47,556 nt of DNA from a virus. Both the position numbers and the translations under genes were made by a program. The stretch is from positions 1-47,556 of IMG/VR virus record IMGVR_UViG_3300031841_004050. The stretch is one strand, 5' to 3'. Numbering within the stretch: position 1 is the first letter of the stretch; the number at the start of each line of letters is the position of its first letter. The notes under the pieces are model-generated. The model saw only the letters and a program-made list of their open reading frames with translations. It was not told the origin of the DNA and made no database searches. Shown in pieces: positions 7,115 to 13,222 of the stretch.

Positions 7115-7441
7115 ATGACTGTACCACGCAATCCAAACGCTAATGTTTGGAAAAAGATTCGATCAATCATCGAAGATCAAAAGTTTCAACTGGTTTCAGT
7201 AACTTTCCACAAAGTTACAACAGGAGAAGAGCGACTGATGCAGTTTCAACCTGCAAAAGTTGTTCCCTCTGAAGGGATTCAACAAAACCCAAACAGAAAC
7301 CCTGATCTCATCAAAGTTGTTCAACAGAACAAGAGGGGAGAGAAGGGCAAACCAGCAAAGGAACAGGTTCGTTCCTTTTATTGTTCTACGGTCTCCAAGA
7401 TCGTAGCTGACGGCAAAACCTACACTTTTGAACTCAAATGA
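7115..7441 (+). CDS. Hypothetical protein, 108 aa, possible SH3-like barrel
   Basis: Has a full ribosome site, AGGAGGT, before ATG 7115, the strongest in the window. The pattern LVSVTFHKVTTGEERLMQF near the N-terminus and RSFYCSTVSKI near the C-terminus resembles the small SH3-barrel phage proteins annotated DUF2693 or WYL-like. This likeness is by eye and tentative. The stop overlaps the next ATG as ATGA. Its level may be high because of the ribosome site. Confidence 0.65.
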   Translation: MTVPRNPNANVWKKIRSIIEDQKFQLVSVTFHKVTTGEERLMQFQPAKVVPSEGIQQNPNRNPDLIKVVQQNKRGEKGKPAKEQVRSFYCSTVSKIVADGKTYTFELK

Positions 7442-7608
7442 AGTGCCAAGACTGCAGCTATTGGCTCAACCTGAATCCCAAGAAAAAAGGTATCACTTTT
7501 GGTGAATGCAGGAAACATGCACCTGCACCTTCCAACATGGTGCCAAACGTTCTTTGGCCACGTACTTCCTCTGAAGCCTGGTGTGGAGATTACAAAAAGA
7601 ATGGTTAA
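7438..7608 (+). CDS. Small cysteine-motif protein, 56 aa
   Basis: ATG at 7438 overlaps the previous stop; TAA ends at 7608. Four cysteines (C3, C6, C24, C49) in the arrangement CQDCSYW, FGECRKHAPAP and WCGDY, with WPRT between. I recall this pattern from a conserved family of very small bacterial and phage proteins. It should bind zinc or an iron-sulfur cluster, which is inference. It overlaps the next gene by eight bases. Confidence 0.65.
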   Translation: MKCQDCSYWLNLNPKKKGITFGECRKHAPAPSNMVPNVLWPRTSSEAWCGDYKKNG

Positions 7609-7873
7609 AGGTAGAACTTGGATTGTCTCACGTCGATCAAACAAAACAGGCCGAAAAAGGATTGAAATGATGGCAGAAACTCAAAACCATTTGTATGCCA
7701 GGAAACTGGCTAATTGGTGGGCAGATCAGGACCCAAATTGCTTCTATTACATAACAGAAGCAAAAACAAAGTTCTATGCACCCAGAGAAGATCTGGAAGC
7801 ACTTGGGTTACCAGCTACTCTTGACTGGGACTTAATCTGTCCAGAAATCTGGGAAGACACAAAGGTATCATGA
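7601..7873 (+). CDS. Hypothetical protein, 90 aa
   Basis: Starts at ATG 7601 inside the end of the preceding gene, with GGAG upstream. N-terminus basic (MVKGRTWIVSRRSNKTGRK), then an aromatic region (ARKLANWWADQDPNCFYY) and an acidic C-terminus. No family recognised. It is immediately followed by the two tRNA genes, and its stop is eight bases before the first. Confidence 0.6.
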   Translation: MVKGRTWIVSRRSNKTGRKRIEMMAETQNHLYARKLANWWADQDPNCFYYITEAKTKFYAPREDLEALGLPATLDWDLICPEIWEDTKVS

Positions 7874-7880
7874 GCTTCCC

Positions 7881-7953
7881 GCCCCTTTAGCTCTCTGGTG
7901 AAAGCACTCTGCTCATAACAGAAGAAAGGTCAGTTCGATCCTGACAAGGGGCA
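7881..7953 (+). tRNA. tRNA with CAU anticodon (Ile2 more likely than Met)
   Basis: 73-nt cloverleaf. The acceptor arms GCCCCTT / AAGGGGC pair fully and A7953 is the discriminator base. The T arm is GTCAG-TTCGATC-CTGAC and the anticodon loop CTCATAA has CAT at 7914-7916. The first pair is G-C, so it is not initiator tRNA. C-G pairs at positions 4 and 5 of the acceptor match E. coli tRNA-Ile2, whose CAU is changed to lysidine-AU by TilS to read AUA. Elongator tRNA-Met remains possible. The D arm is short and slightly irregular. CCA is not encoded. Confidence 0.85.
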
Positions 7954-7957
7954 CTAA

Positions 7958-8040
7958 GCGAACATGGTGGAATCGGTAGACACACCAGACTTAAAATCTG
8001 TTGCCTTCAAGGCGTGAGGGTTCAAGTCCCTCTGTTCGCA
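7958..8040 (+). tRNA. tRNA-Leu (UAA)
   Basis: 83-nt cloverleaf. GCGAACA pairs with TGTTCGC and A8040 is the discriminator. The anticodon loop CTTAAAA gives anticodon TAA. The long variable arm (GCCTTCAAGGC) is typical of leucine tRNA, and the T arm is GAGGG-TTCAAGT-CCCTC. It reads UUA codons. It begins four bases after the CAU tRNA, so the two are made from one transcript. CCA is not encoded. Confidence 0.95.
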
Positions 8041-8068
8041 TTTCCTTTTAAGGAATTTCCAAAACCAA

Positions 8069-8320
8069 ATGCCGACCAAGAGCCAAAAGACTCGACTTAT
8101 TCGACAAGCCGAGGAAGAGAATCGTGAGATATTGGTAAGCCCCAGAGGGGCCATGTATTACCTCTCAGAAGAAGGGGAAAAGGTCTACTTGATAGAGCAG
8201 TACCCCAAGAAGGCTAAAGCCGTCTTCAAGCCCCGTAGAGGGGCCTTTGCGCGATCCTTAGCTAGTCAGATTGACCCCGAAGGTCAGAACTTCAATCTGG
8301 TATCCGATGAACTTAAGTGA
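8069..8320 (+). CDS. Small basic protein, 83 aa
   Basis: ATG at 8069 shortly after the tRNA pair. Basic N-terminus (MPTKSQKTRLIRQAEEENRE), a predicted beta segment (AMYYLSEEGEKVYLIEQY) and a basic middle (KKAKAVFKPRRGAFARSLAS). No family recognised. A nucleic-acid-binding role would fit the charge but is not shown. The stop lies inside the next tiny reading frame. Confidence 0.6.
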   Translation: MPTKSQKTRLIRQAEEENREILVSPRGAMYYLSEEGEKVYLIEQYPKKAKAVFKPRRGAFARSLASQIDPEGQNFNLVSDELK

Positions 8321-8402
8321 TCTGGGTTTGCTGATCTTGCTACTTTCCCCAGGGATGTTTTTGTCGGTAATTTTATTCTTTACCTTTGCTAAAGGTGGGT
8401 AA
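8307..8402 (+). CDS. Tiny membrane protein candidate, 31 aa
   Basis: ATG at 8307 overlaps the end of gene 8069 by 14 bases and runs to TAA at 8402. After MNLSD it is almost wholly hydrophobic (LGLLILLLSPGMFLSVILFF) and ends TFAKGG, so it is one transmembrane helix. Size and topology recall small photosystem or cytochrome subunits, but no specific match was recognised. It is the first of three such frames in this gap. Confidence 0.4.
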   Translation: MNLSDLGLLILLLSPGMFLSVILFFTFAKGG

Positions 8403-8477
8403 CAGTATTGTTACTGAGCCTGTCAAGCTAATTAGTCTTTCTAAACTAAGTAAGAACATCTCACAAAGGTTTCTAAC

Positions 8478-8552
8478 TTGAGCTTGTCGATTCCATTCCT
8501 GTTCCTGGTGGTCTTTACTGACTGCTTCGTGCTCGCTTTAGGGGTTCGGTAA
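8478..8552 (+). CDS. Tiny membrane peptide candidate, 24 aa
   Basis: A TTG start at 8478 with AAAGG about nine bases upstream gives SLSIPFLFLVVFTDCFVLAL and a short GVR tail, one hydrophobic helix. The start is not ATG and the frame is short, so this could be chance. Its support is position: it is the middle of three hydrophobic micro-frames. Confidence 0.25.
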   Translation: MSLSIPFLFLVVFTDCFVLALGVR

Positions 8553-8606
8553 TCTCCTAATTGAATAGCAGATCAATTCAAAGTGCATGATTTCCTGACT
8601 GCATAC

Positions 8607-8684
8607 ATGCCTCTCATAGGCTCAAGCCTTACAGGCATCTTGTTAATTGTCATATTCATCGCACTACAAAAAATGACATCTTGA
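8607..8684 (+). CDS. Tiny membrane peptide candidate, 25 aa
   Basis: ATG at 8607 to TGA at 8684. The peptide is MPLIGSSLTGILLIVIFIAL followed by QKMTS, a single predicted transmembrane helix. No Shine-Dalgarno site is visible. It lies 12 bases before the next gene. Real expression is uncertain. Confidence 0.3.
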   Translation: MPLIGSSLTGILLIVIFIALQKMTS

Positions 8685-8696
8685 ACTTAAATCACC

Positions 8697-9005
8697 ATGG
8701 CTTTTCAATCAGACTTCTTTGAAGATCTCGGCAAGGTACATCCAAACGATTACCACAACATCGCCTGGCAACACGCTGACCAGTTCAACGAAGAAGATCG
8801 CTCAGCGCTTGTAGCAGACTTCGTATCAGCTTTACTCCAGGGATATTGCAATCCTTTGTTGAAAGAAGATATTCCAAAAGAGAAAATCTACATGGCTGCC
8901 GTCTATACAACAGAATTATTTATTGCTGCATTCCATCAACTTTACAGCGATTGTGAAGGCCGATCAGCTAAAGTTGAAGAGCTTAATAAACTATTAAAAC
9001 TCTAA
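8697..9005 (+). CDS. Hypothetical protein, 102 aa
   Basis: ATG at 8697. Helical and acidic (MAFQSDFFEDLGKVHPNDYH at the start), with a hydrophobic amphipathic stretch (AAVYTTELFIAAFHQLY) and a leucine-rich end. No cysteine motif and no recognised family. The ribosome site is not obvious. Confidence 0.65.
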   Translation: MAFQSDFFEDLGKVHPNDYHNIAWQHADQFNEEDRSALVADFVSALLQGYCNPLLKEDIPKEKIYMAAVYTTELFIAAFHQLYSDCEGRSAKVEELNKLLKL

Positions 9006-9093
9006 CAATTGTCAGCAAACAATAACATACAGGAAGACTACACTAAAGTTAATGCTATTCTAATTAACTTTAAGTCCTGGTTCCTCAATTAAA

Positions 9094-9231
9094 ATGAAAG
9101 TAAAATACCTTGAGGAACCTTGGTACAACAAAGAACAACGAAGATATTTATTTTATGAATGCTTGAAGTTGGCTAAAAAAGGCCACATTTATCAGGCTTC
9201 CAAATTGTACAACTCTATTTATCCATCATGA
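9094..9231 (+). CDS. Small basic protein, 45 aa
   Basis: ATG at 9094 to TGA at 9231; the next gene's ATG overlaps this stop as ATGA. The protein is rich in Lys and Tyr (YLEEPWYNKEQRRYLFYECL) and probably helical. No family recognised. The clean overlap with a good downstream gene is the main support. Confidence 0.5.
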   Translation: MKVKYLEEPWYNKEQRRYLFYECLKLAKKGHIYQASKLYNSIYPS

Positions 9232-9503
9232 CGAAGTCCGATGTCCATGTAATCATGGAAAACGTCACAGAAGAAGAAATCATTGAACTTAATAAAGACC
9301 TACCAACTGATGTCCATTTGATCGAATATTATCGCAATCAGGAACTGCACCTGGATGCTGTACGGGCATATAAAATGGTTGATATCTTTGATTGTTATTA
9401 TGACAAGCTAAACCAAGAAGCAATTGATCTTGATACGACCTTTGAAATTAAATCCATCAAATCAGGATACGGTAACATTAAACCGAAGTTATTTGTTGGT
9501 TGA
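9228..9503 (+). CDS. Hypothetical protein, 91 aa
   Basis: ATG 9228 overlaps the preceding stop by ATGA. Acidic, with a helical centre (LIEYYRNQELHLDAVRAYKM) and a C-terminal part ending IKPKLFVG. No family recognised. It belongs to the last short operon before the accessory region. Confidence 0.6.
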   Translation: MTKSDVHVIMENVTEEEIIELNKDLPTDVHLIEYYRNQELHLDAVRAYKMVDIFDCYYDKLNQEAIDLDTTFEIKSIKSGYGNIKPKLFVG

Positions 9504-9505
9504 TC

Positions 9506-9631
9506 ATGGTCACCTTTTCCCGCGAAGATTACTTGACAATTTATTTCTTGCTGTTATCAATTGATCAGGAATTCCCTCTAAGCAAAAAAGAGAAAGCCCT
9601 GATGGCTCGTATTGAACGCATCCTGAAATAA
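9506..9631 (+). CDS. Small hypothetical protein, 41 aa
   Basis: ATG at 9506, two bases after the preceding stop, to TAA at 9631. Short amphipathic protein (MVTFSREDYLTIYFLLLSID, then LSKKEKALMARIERILK). No family recognised. Directly after it comes a T-rich run (9632-9667) without a hairpin, then the 21-bp repeat block. Confidence 0.45.
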   Translation: MVTFSREDYLTIYFLLLSIDQEFPLSKKEKALMARIERILK

Positions 9632-9692
9632 TTTTTTTTATTCTTTTTTTTCTTTTTTTTCTTTTTTCCAGTTATATAATCGTCACAACCCA

Positions 9693-9839
9693 ATCCCAAA
9701 ATCGCAATCGTAATCCCAAAATCGCAATTCATAATCCCAGAATCGCAATCGTAGAATCCCATTTCTGCAATTGTAAATCCCATTTCTGCAATCCAAAATC
9801 CCAAAATCGCAATCGTAAATCCCATTTCTGAAATTATAC
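9693..9839. repeat. Seven tandem 21-bp repeats
   Basis: Seven units starting ATCCCA, of 20, 21, 22, 21, 21, 21 and 21 bp (147 bp total). Two unit types alternate: ATCCCAAAATCGCAATCGTA and ATCCCATTTCTGCAATTGTA. On the minus strand the block stays open and would encode heptads like EMGFTIA. The two off-length units cancel, so the frame is kept. Whether it is translated is unknown. Confidence 0.85.
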
Positions 9840-9947
9840 TATATGTATAAGACATATAATAAGACTTTATTAAAACATATATAAAAACTAAATCAAAGAC
9901 TGTTGCAGTTTTGTTTTAGATACGTTTTCAGATCATTACCTATTCTT

Positions 9948-9963
9948 GATACGAATTCGTATC
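9948..9963. repeat. Perfect 16-bp palindrome
   Basis: GATACGAATTCGTATC reads the same on both strands. It is isolated in AT-rich DNA and could be an operator for a dimeric regulator. Confidence 0.5.
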
Positions 9964-10190
9964 GCATTATCTCTCTGATATTAGTTGTTATTGATCGGTT
10001 GTTTTGTGTTTGGTTTAACTGGGAAGTTGCTTGCAGTTATAGTGTCAAGGTTTGTTAAGAAATTGAAATGTGGGGAAAAGTCAGTAAATCCTGACAAAAC
10101 TTAACATAAATTCGTAACATTTGTAACACAAATCACCGCTGAAAACCCTGATCAGCACTGCTTATGTTGCAATATGTGACAAAAAAAGGT

Positions 10191-10232
10191 CTTGGTGCGC
10201 GTTTCGTGATAGTGATCTGGGAGGTGGGAGGG
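10191..10232. repeat. Conserved intergenic element, copy 1
   Basis: Starts CTTGGTGCGCGTTTCGTGAT, contains the TGATAGTG core and ends with the G-rich run GGGAGGTGGGAGGG (10219-10232), which could form a quadruplex. Related copies occur at 11804 and 13181, and the core alone near 14215. Each is followed directly by a LexA/Fur-like array. Confidence 0.7.
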
Positions 10233-10235
10233 AAA

Positions 10236-10327
10236 ATAAATGACCCTCATTCTCAATAGTCCAGTAGTACAAGTGTACTACCCTTATTGATAACGATTCT
10301 CATTATCAAATAGTACAGATGTACTAC
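10236..10327. promoter_or_regulatory. Operator array 1: two LexA-like, one or two Fur-like boxes
   Basis: LexA-like palindromes TAGTACAAGTGTACTA (10265-10280) and TAGTACAGATGTACTA (10311-10326) flank a Fur-like 19-mer, GATAACGATTCTCATTATC (10289-10307, 16 of 19 positions of the Fur consensus). A weaker Fur-like half lies at 10236-10254. On the minus strand this array is upstream of the 21-bp repeat block. Confidence 0.7.
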
Positions 10328-10396
10328 TCAACAATTGAGGCAAATTGTCTCCTTAAATGTTATTTAGTCTAAAACAGTTAGCTATATCTTAGGCAC

Positions 10397-10427
10397 AAAA
10401 TAAGGGGCTCTGATTGAGAACCCCTTA
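10397..10427 (-). terminator. Terminator for the minus-strand operon ending at 10478
   Basis: On the minus strand TAAGGGG / CCCCTTA forms a seven-pair stem with a 13-nt loop, followed by TTTT. It is the second of two hairpins after the gene. Confidence 0.6.
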
Positions 10428-10451
10428 GGTTATGCGTAAGGGTAAAGAATA

Positions 10452-10468
10452 GGGGCCAGATTGGCCCC
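10452..10468 (-). terminator. First hairpin after gene 10478-10933
   Basis: GGGGCCA-GAT-TGGCCCC, nine bases past the minus-strand stop, followed on that strand by T-rich TATTCTTT. Confidence 0.6.
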
Positions 10469-10477
10469 AGTTAGTAA

Positions 10478-10933
10478 TCAATACTTTCTAAAGCAAGCAA
10501 TACTGCTCCGCATCTCTCGCGCCTGCTTTTCTAGTTCGTAGGCTTTTTGCTCGATTGCGATCACATTCTCATAGGTAAATTGTGGACGTTTCCGGCATTC
10601 ACCTAACTCTATAAGCGTGCCGTTATCATCACGCTTGCCGAGATATAGCGTCTCTTTAGTGTATCCTACTTCTTGCACAAAATAGCTTAGCTCCGCTGTA
10701 ATCCAGCTAACCTCAGATCTTATGATTAGTCTCCAAGGGTGAGAGATATTGTGGTTATTCTCGTAAGCTTCAATTTCTTTCTGAAGCTTAGCGATTAAGC
10801 CGCCGTAGCCGCTAGTTTTCCACACCTTCTTACCCTGATAGGGAGAAAGAATTCTGATTAGAAGACCTTCTACTACGTTTGCTTTGAGGCTGACGATATT
10901 GCGGCAGTTAACCGCAGCGCGTGAAATGGTCAT
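10478..10933 (-). CDS. Accessory protein, 151 aa, minus strand
   Basis: The start at 10933 (MTISRAAVNCRNIVSLKANV) is chosen because the conserved leader CCGGACACGATCCC lies immediately before it; a longer frame to 10984 exists. Basic N-terminal half, a central aromatic part, and a helical C-terminus with KAYELEKQAREMRSS. No family recognised. It is the last gene of minus-strand operon 1 (11517 to 10478), with terminator hairpins after it. A stem GGGGCAG / CTGCCCC (10959-10976) separates it from the gene before. Confidence 0.7.
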   Translation of the reverse strand: MTISRAAVNCRNIVSLKANVVEGLLIRILSPYQGKKVWKTSGYGGLIAKLQKEIEAYENNHNISHPWRLIIRSEVSWITAELSYFVQEVGYTKETLYLGKRDDNGTLIELGECRKRPQFTYENVIAIEQKAYELEKQAREMRSSIACFRKY

Positions 10934-10985
10934 GGGATCGTGTCCGGTAGTGGTGAGCGGGGCAGTTGCCTGCCCCTTGATCAAA

Positions 10986-11219
10986 TTATATCAGCTCAAG
11001 GCCAAGCCAGCGACGCACCTTGTTAATTCTCTTAAACATTGCCTCGGCTCCGTATTTGTCAAAGTATCTGGCCTGATGGCTGCTACCGGAGCGCGGCGCT
11101 GCCCAGTGATACAAGGCCATGGCTTGGTTTCGGTGGTTGCCTTGCAGGCCGTGCTCGTTGATATCGTTAAGAGACCAAGTGAGATAAGCGCGTTGCCTGT
11201 CGGTTGCGGGTTTGAACAT
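10986..11219 (-). CDS. Accessory protein, 77 aa, minus strand
   Basis: Starts at 11219 (MFKPATDRQRAYLTWSLNDI). The ATDRQRAYL start resembles the TxRQRxYL motif seen at the N-terminus of several small helical proteins. No function assigned. Rich in Arg, His and aromatics. The leader is A-rich on the coding strand, with repeated AAATAA units and no Shine-Dalgarno site, a leader type also seen before three other minus-strand genes here. Second gene of operon 1. Confidence 0.65.
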   Translation of the reverse strand: MFKPATDRQRAYLTWSLNDINEHGLQGNHRNQAMALYHWAAPRSGSSHQARYFDKYGAEAMFKRINKVRRWLGLELI

Positions 11220-11285
11220 TTTCTTAGGTGTGAAATTTAATTATTTTTATTTTTATTTTTATTTTTCCTGCCGATTGCTTCTGAG

Positions 11286-11314
11286 AGGCCCCTAGAAGCC
11301 CCTGGAAGGGGCCT
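11286..11314 (-). other. Intercistronic hairpin in operon 1
   Basis: AGGCCCC / GGGGCCT with a 15-nt loop lies between genes 11332 and 10986, before an (ATTTTT)n tract (11240-11266). It may attenuate transcription or protect the upstream message. Confidence 0.5.
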
Positions 11315-11331
11315 TAGGGTCAGTTTAGGTG

Positions 11332-11517
11332 TCAGAGGTCATAAAGAGCCTTCAAGGCCAGCCACAGCTCCTTCTGGGGGCCAGTGGACAATTCTTCCCA
11401 CATTTCTTCCGTGCAGTCGTTGAGCCAGAACGCTTCAAATCTTCTGGCTACATCTTGGCTGGCATAGACCAGTCTGGTCAGCTCTTCGTGTTGTTTGATG
11501 AATTCGTCGAGGATCAT
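11332..11517 (-). CDS. Accessory protein, 61 aa, minus strand
   Basis: Starts at 11517 (MILDEFIKQHEELTRLVYAS), directly after the conserved leader CCGGACTCGATCCC. Acidic, helical, with four tryptophans in the C-terminal half. No family recognised. First gene of operon 1. Its upstream region holds the twin AT hairpins, the conserved G-rich element and operator array 2. Confidence 0.65.
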   Translation of the reverse strand: MILDEFIKQHEELTRLVYASQDVARRFEAFWLNDCTEEMWEELSTGPQKELWLALKALYDL

Positions 11518-11600
11518 GGGATCGAGTCCGGTAGGTGTGCTGCGGTTGTTTTCGCTTCCGCCCCTTAAGCATACACCATCAGGGGACGGGGTGCGAGCTT

Positions 11601-11640
11601 GTTATATATATACATATTCTTCAATATGTATATATATAAC
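11601..11640. repeat. AT hairpin, copy 1
   Basis: Perfect 18-bp inverted repeat, GTTATATATATACATATT and its complement, around a CTTC loop. Copy 2 is at 11692. Confidence 0.85.
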
Positions 11641-11691
11641 AATTATATATAATAATATATAATAATATATAATTATATATATTTATATATA
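11641..11691. other. Pure A/T tract between the hairpins
   Basis: 51 bases with no G or C, built from ATAATAT and TTATATAT units. It would melt very easily, as in a DNA unwinding element. Confidence 0.6.
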
Positions 11692-11731
11692 TTTATATAT
11701 ATACATATTCTTCAATATGTATATATATAAA
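11692..11731. repeat. AT hairpin, copy 2
   Basis: Same 18-bp arms as copy 1 apart from the outermost base (TTTATATATATACATATT), same CTTC loop, same orientation. Confidence 0.85.
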
Positions 11732-11803
11732 TCTTAACGTTGCAAATCTTAACACTGCAAATTGCCACAATTCGTAATGTTACAGTTTGTTACAAGGGGT
11801 TGA

Positions 11804-11844
11804 CTTGGTGCGCGTGACGTGATAGTGGACGGGAGGGTGGGTGG
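11804..11844. repeat. Conserved intergenic element, copy 2
   Basis: Starts CTTGGTGCGCGTGACGTGAT, has the TGATAGTG core and ends GGGAGGGTGGGTGG (11831-11844). On the plus strand a TTGACT lies 17 bases before TAGTGG, so a plus-strand promoter is possible here, but the -35 part is not conserved in the other copies. Confidence 0.7.
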
Positions 11845-11856
11845 AATCGCAAACTT

Positions 11857-11973
11857 GGTAATGATAATCATTCTCAAAGTAGTACATTTGTACTATCGGT
11901 GATAATGAGAATCGTTTTCAATAAGCATGAGAATGAGAATCGCTCTCAATAAGGCGGTAGTACATTTGTACTA
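11857..11973. promoter_or_regulatory. Operator array 2: two LexA-like, three Fur-like boxes
   Basis: Fur-like: GGTAATGATAATCATTCTC (11857-11875, 17 of 19), GATAATGAGAATCGTTTTC (11901-11919), GAGAATGAGAATCGCTCTC (11929-11947). LexA-like: TAGTACATTTGTACTA at 11880-11895 and 11958-11973. It lies upstream of minus-strand operon 1 and just past the terminator of operon 2. Confidence 0.75.
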
Positions 11974-11984
11974 CAAAAAGTAAC

Positions 11985-12009
11985 AAAAAAGGCCCCAGGA
12001 TTAGGGGCC
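11985..12009 (-). terminator. Terminator of minus-strand operon 2
   Basis: GGCCCC / GGGGCC stem with a seven-base loop, followed on the minus strand by six T. A standard rho-independent terminator after the gene ending at 12030. Confidence 0.85.
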
Positions 12010-12029
12010 AGTTGATGTTACTTTTATGG

Positions 12030-12425
12030 TCAATCTTCGCAAACAATCTCATCGCCTGCCAGGTCGTAAGGATCACCTCCGACCCAATCTACATATTTAA
12101 ATGATGGACAAACTGCCCAATTTTTATGTTCGATAAAATTATCAAGCGCAAACTGTGCGAACTTCATTGCACCTTTGTTAGTGTTAAATTCACCTAGACA
12201 GTAGTTCAATGTCTGAGAATCCGTCTCGTGAATTGTCTTTACTTCAACAAATAACATGCCCAAACGTCTTAAAACGTCTGAAACATGAAACGCAACCTGA
12301 TAGCTATATTTGTCGTCATCTTCTACTGTAACTGTTTGAGTGTAGATGTAGCCTAGTTCGGGAAAGTTTGCCCATTGAGTGGTTTGATCCCACTGCAGTT
12401 GATGGCTTGAAAGTGTTGCAGTCAT
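12030..12425 (-). CDS. Accessory protein, 131 aa, minus strand
   Basis: Starts at 12425 (MTATLSSHQLQWDQTTQWAN). Acidic overall, beta-rich centre (YIYTQTVTVEDDDKYSYQVA) and an acidic end (DLAGDEIVCED). The leader is A-rich with no Shine-Dalgarno site. Last gene of operon 2, ahead of a clear terminator. No family recognised. Early host-takeover proteins are often small, acidic and unlike anything known, but that is only context. Confidence 0.65.
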   Translation of the reverse strand: MTATLSSHQLQWDQTTQWANFPELGYIYTQTVTVEDDDKYSYQVAFHVSDVLRRLGMLFVEVKTIHETDSQTLNYCLGEFNTNKGAMKFAQFALDNFIEHKNWAVCPSFKYVDWVGGDPYDLAGDEIVCED

Positions 12426-12476
12426 GGTGAAAAAAGTTTTTTTTGAATAGATTGCCGATTTTTTATTTTATTTTTT

Positions 12477-12602
12477 TTAATTTTCGTAATCCTCGTCGAT
12501 TTGAGATAGGAAGTCGTAGAAATCTGCGGTCCACATGTCAATTGAAAGATTCAAACTAAAAAGGTTGAATGCGAACGGGACGGCGATCATAAAGCGGCTC
12601 AT
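12477..12602 (-). CDS. Tiny accessory protein, 41 aa, minus strand
   Basis: ATG at 12602 to TAA at 12477, in the gap between two larger operon 2 genes. The N-terminal half is hydrophobic (MSRFMIAVPFAFNLFSLNLS), the C-terminal half acidic (FYDFLSQIDEDYEN). Its leader is a run of A, as for its neighbours. A membrane-associated peptide is possible. No family recognised. Confidence 0.45.
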   Translation of the reverse strand: MSRFMIAVPFAFNLFSLNLSIDMWTADFYDFLSQIDEDYEN

Positions 12603-12663
12603 GGCAATTTTTTTTTTGATTGGTTGACTATTTTTTTTTATTTTTTATATCTTGACGACTGGA

Positions 12664-12993
12664 TCAAACGAACGTGAATACGTAACCTCTCTCGGTGCTG
12701 TTGTAACCTGTAAGTTTGAATGACTGGCAGCTATCGCCCAGATAGGAACGAATGAAAGAGAAAGCAGCCAGCAAGTGATTCTCCCCCGTGTTGTAGGCGT
12801 GATCGTAGGGGATAGAAACAGCCTTTGCAGAATGGCCGGTAAGCTTGGCCTTTACTCTGCCTTCATTGTAAGTGGTCTCTACCATCCAAGCCCAGCCAGG
12901 CGTCATTTTCATAATCTCTTTCACATTCAGAGTGGTAAGAGGCAGGCTGTTAGGAACTTTTGGGCAAGCAGTTGAGGCGAATTGAACAGTCAT
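12664..12993 (-). CDS. Accessory protein, 109 aa, minus strand
   Basis: Starts at 12993 (MTVQFASTACPKVPNSLPLT) after the conserved leader CTGGACTCGATCCC. A basic mixed alpha/beta protein with two cysteines; the end, GYNSTERGYVFTFV, is beta-like. First gene of operon 2, with operator array 3 and the third conserved element upstream. No family recognised. Confidence 0.65.
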   Translation of the reverse strand: MTVQFASTACPKVPNSLPLTTLNVKEIMKMTPGWAWMVETTYNEGRVKAKLTGHSAKAVSIPYDHAYNTGENHLLAAFSFIRSYLGDSCQSFKLTGYNSTERGYVFTFV

Positions 12994-13180
12994 GGGATCG
13001 AGTCCAGATAAGGTTTGCAGTGTGCGAAAGGCGTTGTTCCTTCCACTTCCATAATCTACAGGCTATCGGTTCTGATTGCAAGCGCTGTTACGATTGTTCA
13101 TAATCACAAGATGTTACAGTCCTGGAAACTGTCACAGATTGTAACATTTCAGTGTGTTTCGATTTGTTGCAAGTGCTGGT

Positions 13181-13222
13181 CTTCGGTGCGTTTGCCGTGA
13201 TAGTGGATGGGAGGGAGGGCGG
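13181..13222. repeat. Conserved intergenic element, copy 3
   Basis: Starts CTTCGGTGCGTTTGCCGTGA, has the TGATAGTG core and ends GGGAGGGAGGGCGG (13209-13222). Preceded by TGTTACA and TGTAACA repeats (13110-13149), as in the other copies. Confidence 0.7.

Larger units (their letters stand above)
9632..10190. other. Gene-poor AT-rich stretch
   Basis: Beyond the repeats, palindrome and arrays listed separately, this stretch holds a T-rich tract (9632-9667), a possible minus-strand -10 TATAAT just right of the repeat block, and a direct GTAACA repeat at 10114-10128 that also occurs in variant form in the other two accessory intergenic modules. No convincing gene was found. A minus-strand frame (start 9855) spans the 21-bp repeats but looks repeat-derived. 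Confidence 0.6.

Noticed and set aside
9565-9855. Minus-strand 96-codon frame over the 21-bp repeats, as a confident gene
   Set aside because: The N-terminal two thirds is repeat-derived and the C-terminal part reads the T-rich tract as Lys runs and the end of gene 9506-9631 in antisense. Kept only as a finding.
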